The position numbers were made by a program, and so were the translations under genes. A DNA stretch of 7,776 nt, from NCBI GenBank assembly GCA_034435635.1, contig DAOTWY010000074.1:1-7776 (forward strand), read 5' to 3'. This document shows positions 5,986 to 7,776 of this stretch, piece after piece. Numbering within the stretch: position 1 is the first letter of the stretch; each line of letters starts with the position of its first letter. Below the pieces are notes generated by a model. The model made no database searches. It saw nothing but the letters and a program-made list of their open reading frames with translations, and was not told where the DNA came from. Origin of the DNA: DAOTWY01 sp003696565 (GTDB lineage Bacteria > Chloroflexota > Anaerolineae > Aggregatilineales > Phototrophicaceae).

Positions 5986-7068
5986 ATGCGTTTAGGCATT
6001 ATTGGCTTACCCAACAGTGGCAAGACCACCATTTTCAACGCGCTAACCGGTCAAAAGCTAGAAACCGGTGCGGTGACGACCGGGCAATTTGAAGTACATA
6101 CCGCTGTGGTCAACGTGCCAGATGCCCGGTTAGATCAACTTATTGCGTTATTCCAACCCAAGAAAGCGACTTATGCAACCATTACCTATGCAGATATCGC
6201 TGGGCTAGATAAAGGCATTAGCGAAGGCGGGTTAAAAGGACAATTCCGCAACGAGCTTTCCCAAGTTGATGGGTTTGTGCATGTAGTACGCGCTTTTGAA
6301 AGTGACATCGTACCACATCCTTATGGCTCGGTAGACCCAGCGCGGGATGTGTCGATTATTGACGGTGAGTTTTTGTTAGAAGATATGGCAACCGTTGAGA
6401 AGCGTCTTACCAAAGTACGCGATGAAATTCGTATTAAGGGGAAAAAATTAGAAGCGCAATATGCTGATGAAATTGCCCTGTTGGAACGGATGCAAGCACA
6501 CTTGGAAGCAGAAAAGCCATTGAGAGATTTTGAACTCACCGCCGAGCAAGAAAAATCGTTACGCGGATTTGGCTTTTTAACGCTTAAGCCGGTTCTGATT
6601 GTGTTGAACATGGGGGATGAAGCCCAAGACCCAGACAGCTTATTGACTTATCCACACCAGCATAGTGCTATCGTCGGTTTACAAGGTAAGCTAGAGGCAG
6701 AACTGGCTCAACTAGATGACCCTGACGATGTGGCGATGTTTATGGAGGAATACGGCATTACAGAACTCAGCCGCGATAAGGTCATCCGTCTTAGCTATGA
6801 GTTAATGGGGATACAATCGTTTTTCACCGTTGGTAAGGACGAATGCCGTGCTTGGACGATCCCAGTTGGTGCAACTGCACCAGAAGCAGCCGGTGCTATC
6901 CACAGTGATTTACAACGTGGGTTTATCCGTGCGGAGGTGATGAATTATCAAGACTTGCTAGATGCCGGCAGCGAAGCAGAAGTTAAGAATCAAGGTAAAA
7001 TGCACTTAGAAGGCAAAGACTACATCGTGCAAGATGGAGATATCGTTCATATCAAATTTAATGTGTAA
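5986..7068 (+). CDS. ychF: YchF/OLA1-family P-loop ATPase, divergent subtype
   Basis: This 360-residue protein belongs to the Obg-related YchF family, ribosome-associated nucleotide hydrolases that prefer ATP and are linked to stress and translation control. The Walker A motif is GLPNSGKT at 7-14 and the G3 motif is Asp-Ile-Ala-Gly-Leu at 70-74, with a hydrophobic residue where classical GTPases have Gln. A coiled-coil insert follows (about 130-190), and the G4 region is Asn-Met-Gly-Asp-Glu at 208-212. The C-terminal TGS-like domain carries Arg-Ala-Trp-Thr-Ile-Pro-Val-Gly-Ala-Thr-Ala-Pro-Glu-Ala-Ala-Gly at 288-303 and Glu-Gly-Lys-Asp-Tyr-Ile-Val-Gln-Asp-Gly-Asp at 342-352, the strongest family match. 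The usual switch I stretch (Asn-Tyr-Pro-Phe-Cys-Thr-Ile) is absent, so this may be a paralogue rather than the housekeeping YchF. The ATG is preceded by a purine-rich GAAAGAAG (5973-5980). A strong terminator follows. Confidence 0.9.
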   Translation: MRLGIIGLPNSGKTTIFNALTGQKLETGAVTTGQFEVHTAVVNVPDARLDQLIALFQPKKATYATITYADIAGLDKGISEGGLKGQFRNELSQVDGFVHVVRAFESDIVPHPYGSVDPARDVSIIDGEFLLEDMATVEKRLTKVRDEIRIKGKKLEAQYADEIALLERMQAHLEAEKPLRDFELTAEQEKSLRGFGFLTLKPVLIVLNMGDEAQDPDSLLTYPHQHSAIVGLQGKLEAELAQLDDPDDVAMFMEEYGITELSRDKVIRLSYELMGIQSFFTVGKDECRAWTIPVGATAPEAAGAIHSDLQRGFIRAEVMNYQDLLDAGSEAEVKNQGKMHLEGKDYIVQDGDIVHIKFNV

Positions 7069-7103
7069 GATATATAGCTTGCCAGGGGATAAATTCGCAT
7101 AAT

Positions 7104-7118
7104 CGCTCAAACTGAGTG
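7104..7118 (+). other. Small hairpin upstream of the ychF terminator
   Basis: A six-pair stem (CGCTCA with TGAGTG, one G-U pair) closes on the three-base loop AAC. Its CTCAAAC repeats at 7134-7140 inside the terminator's left arm and loop, and its TGAGT repeats at 7146-7150 in the right arm. The arms could therefore swap partners with the terminator. No function is proposed beyond 3'-end structure. Confidence 0.35.
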
Positions 7119-7122
7119 TTAT

Positions 7123-7167
7123 GGATGGGGCGACTCAAACGAATGTGAGTCGCCCTATTCTGTTTTT
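7123..7167 (+). terminator. Intrinsic terminator of ychF
   Basis: GGGCGACTCA (7128-7137) and TGAGTCGCCC (7146-7155) pair perfectly over ten bases around the eight-base loop AACGAATG, with weaker pairs extending outwards to 7123 and 7160. TGTTTTTA follows, with a T-run at 7163-7167. This is a textbook rho-independent terminator, 55 bases past the ychF stop. The hairpin also lies just past the end of the convergent gene, but in that direction no T-run follows, so it works mainly for ychF. Confidence 0.88.
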
Positions 7168-7776
7168 AAGGGATGAGCACCAGTGTGCCCGCATTTGGTA
7201 TCCAGCCGCAAGTTGAGCCATCGATGTATTCCACCGGTGTGATCTCGATCTGTGCACGTGGTGAGGTGGTCGCATCCAAGAAGATCAGCCGTCCTGTCCC
7301 TGGTAAACACACTTGGACGTAGCCGCCAAAATCATCTGTTGTCACCGTTTGACCTGTGATGCGGAACACGTCCACTGCCAAGATCGGATTGGCTTGTGCT
7401 AAGTTGGCGGGCACTGTCCCTGCGTCTGTCATCCATGCACCATCGCGCATCAGCACACGACAATACACGCCATCCGGCAACCCCGGCGCGTTGATGTCCG
7501 TCACCGTGTTGCACATCGGTGGTGCAGGCGCGGCGGGAACTGTTATCACCGTTTCACCTGTACCCGGATCCGTTGTTTGCAACATTTCAATCGCCCCAAT
7601 GTCGCAAGCACTGCCTTGTGGGCGTGATGTGCCAATCTGGTCAGTGGTAAGCCCTGCACATGTTGGCGCGGCATCAATCGCTGGACTACCTGCTTGCAAT
7701 GGATAGTAACTGCCATTAAATGCCCCTAACAACGGATCGGTGTTGAAGCCACTGCTCAAGCCGCACGTGTTCGTGT
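7166..7776 (-). CDS. Partial beta-helix surface protein, choice-of-anchor Q-like (C-terminal part)
   Basis: The frame is open from the right window edge to a TAA at 7166-7168, giving 202 C-terminal residues; the true start lies outside. A TTG at 7759 can be read as a start but is internal, since family-typical residues (Thr-Asn-Thr-Cys-Gly) continue upstream of it. The first part shows the closing segment of secreted right-handed parallel beta-helix proteins: Asp-Pro-Leu-Leu-Gly, Tyr-Pro-Leu-Gln-Ala-Gly-Ser-Pro-Ala-Ile-Asp-Ala, then Arg-Pro-Gln-Gly and Cys-Asp-Ile-Gly-Ala-Ile-Glu. This is the pattern of the choice-of-anchor Q domain. About 140 more residues follow: a Thr/Pro/Ala linker, then a beta-rich, glycine-rich domain with four spaced cysteines and the ending Trp-Ile-Pro-Asn-Ala-Gly-Thr-Leu-Val-Leu-Ile-Pro. 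I do not recognise that domain. There is no terminal membrane anchor, so any attachment must come from this domain or another mechanism. The protein is probably extracellular. Confidence 0.85.
   Translation of the reverse strand, partial: TNTCGLSSGFNTDPLLGAFNGSYYPLQAGSPAIDAAPTCAGLTTDQIGTSRPQGSACDIGAIEMLQTTDPGTGETVITVPAAPAPPMCNTVTDINAPGLPDGVYCRVLMRDGAWMTDAGTVPANLAQANPILAVDVFRITGQTVTTDDFGGYVQVCLPGTGRLIFLDATTSPRAQIEITPVEYIDGSTCGWIPNAGTLVLIP

Noticed and set aside
7356..7706. Plus-strand open frame of 116 codons
   Set aside because: It mirrors the beta-helix gene, whose family-typical motifs make the minus strand the coding one.
7757..7759. TTG at 7757-7759 as the start of the beta-helix gene
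   Set aside because: The frame stays open to the window edge with family-like residues upstream, no ribosome site precedes it, and no signal peptide follows it.

Overview
The window looks like chromosomal DNA from a member of the Chloroflexota, most likely an Anaerolineae-type lineage. This rests on several things together: moderate GC, a lipoprotein built of beta-sandwich domains joined by Thr/Pro linkers, a secreted parallel beta-helix protein ending in an Asp-Ile-Gly-Ala-Ile-Glu type motif, and a divergent YchF-like ATPase. It is an inference, with no rRNA or other phylogenetic marker to confirm it. No mobile element, CRISPR array, tRNA or rRNA is visible.

Seven protein genes are supported, two of them cut by the window edges. 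From left to right: (1) a partial secreted protein of unknown function, minus strand, 1-463; (2) a secreted GH53 endo-beta-1,4-galactanase, plus, 575-1648; (3) a CrtI-type phytoene desaturase, plus, 1802-3343; (4) a small SRPBCC-fold protein, minus, 3519-3950; (5) a lipoprotein with about five PPC-like beta-sandwich domains and a TTG start, plus, 4032-5903; (6) a YchF/OLA1-family P-loop ATPase, plus, 5986-7068; (7) the C-terminal part of a beta-helix surface protein, minus, 7166-7776.

Strand order is - + + - + + -, giving two divergent intergenic regions (464-574 and 3951-4031) and two convergent ones (3344-3518 and 7069-7165). All intergenic gaps are 81-175 bases, so no long stretch lacks a gene. 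The genes do not form an obvious pathway or operon: galactan breakdown, carotenoid synthesis and translation-associated ATPase functions sit side by side, each apparently with its own signals. Four of the seven products are probably exported, which suggests a cell that invests in extracellular polymer use and surface proteins.

The best non-coding signals are a strong terminator after ychF whose T-run overlaps the stop codon of the convergent gene, a perfect 13-bp inverted repeat between crtI and the SRPBCC gene, and a sigma-70-like promoter plus leader hairpin in front of crtI. I did not find a clearly new multi-gene system. The most unusual items are the atypical YchF paralogue, the lone crtI and the hairpins at the two convergent junctions.
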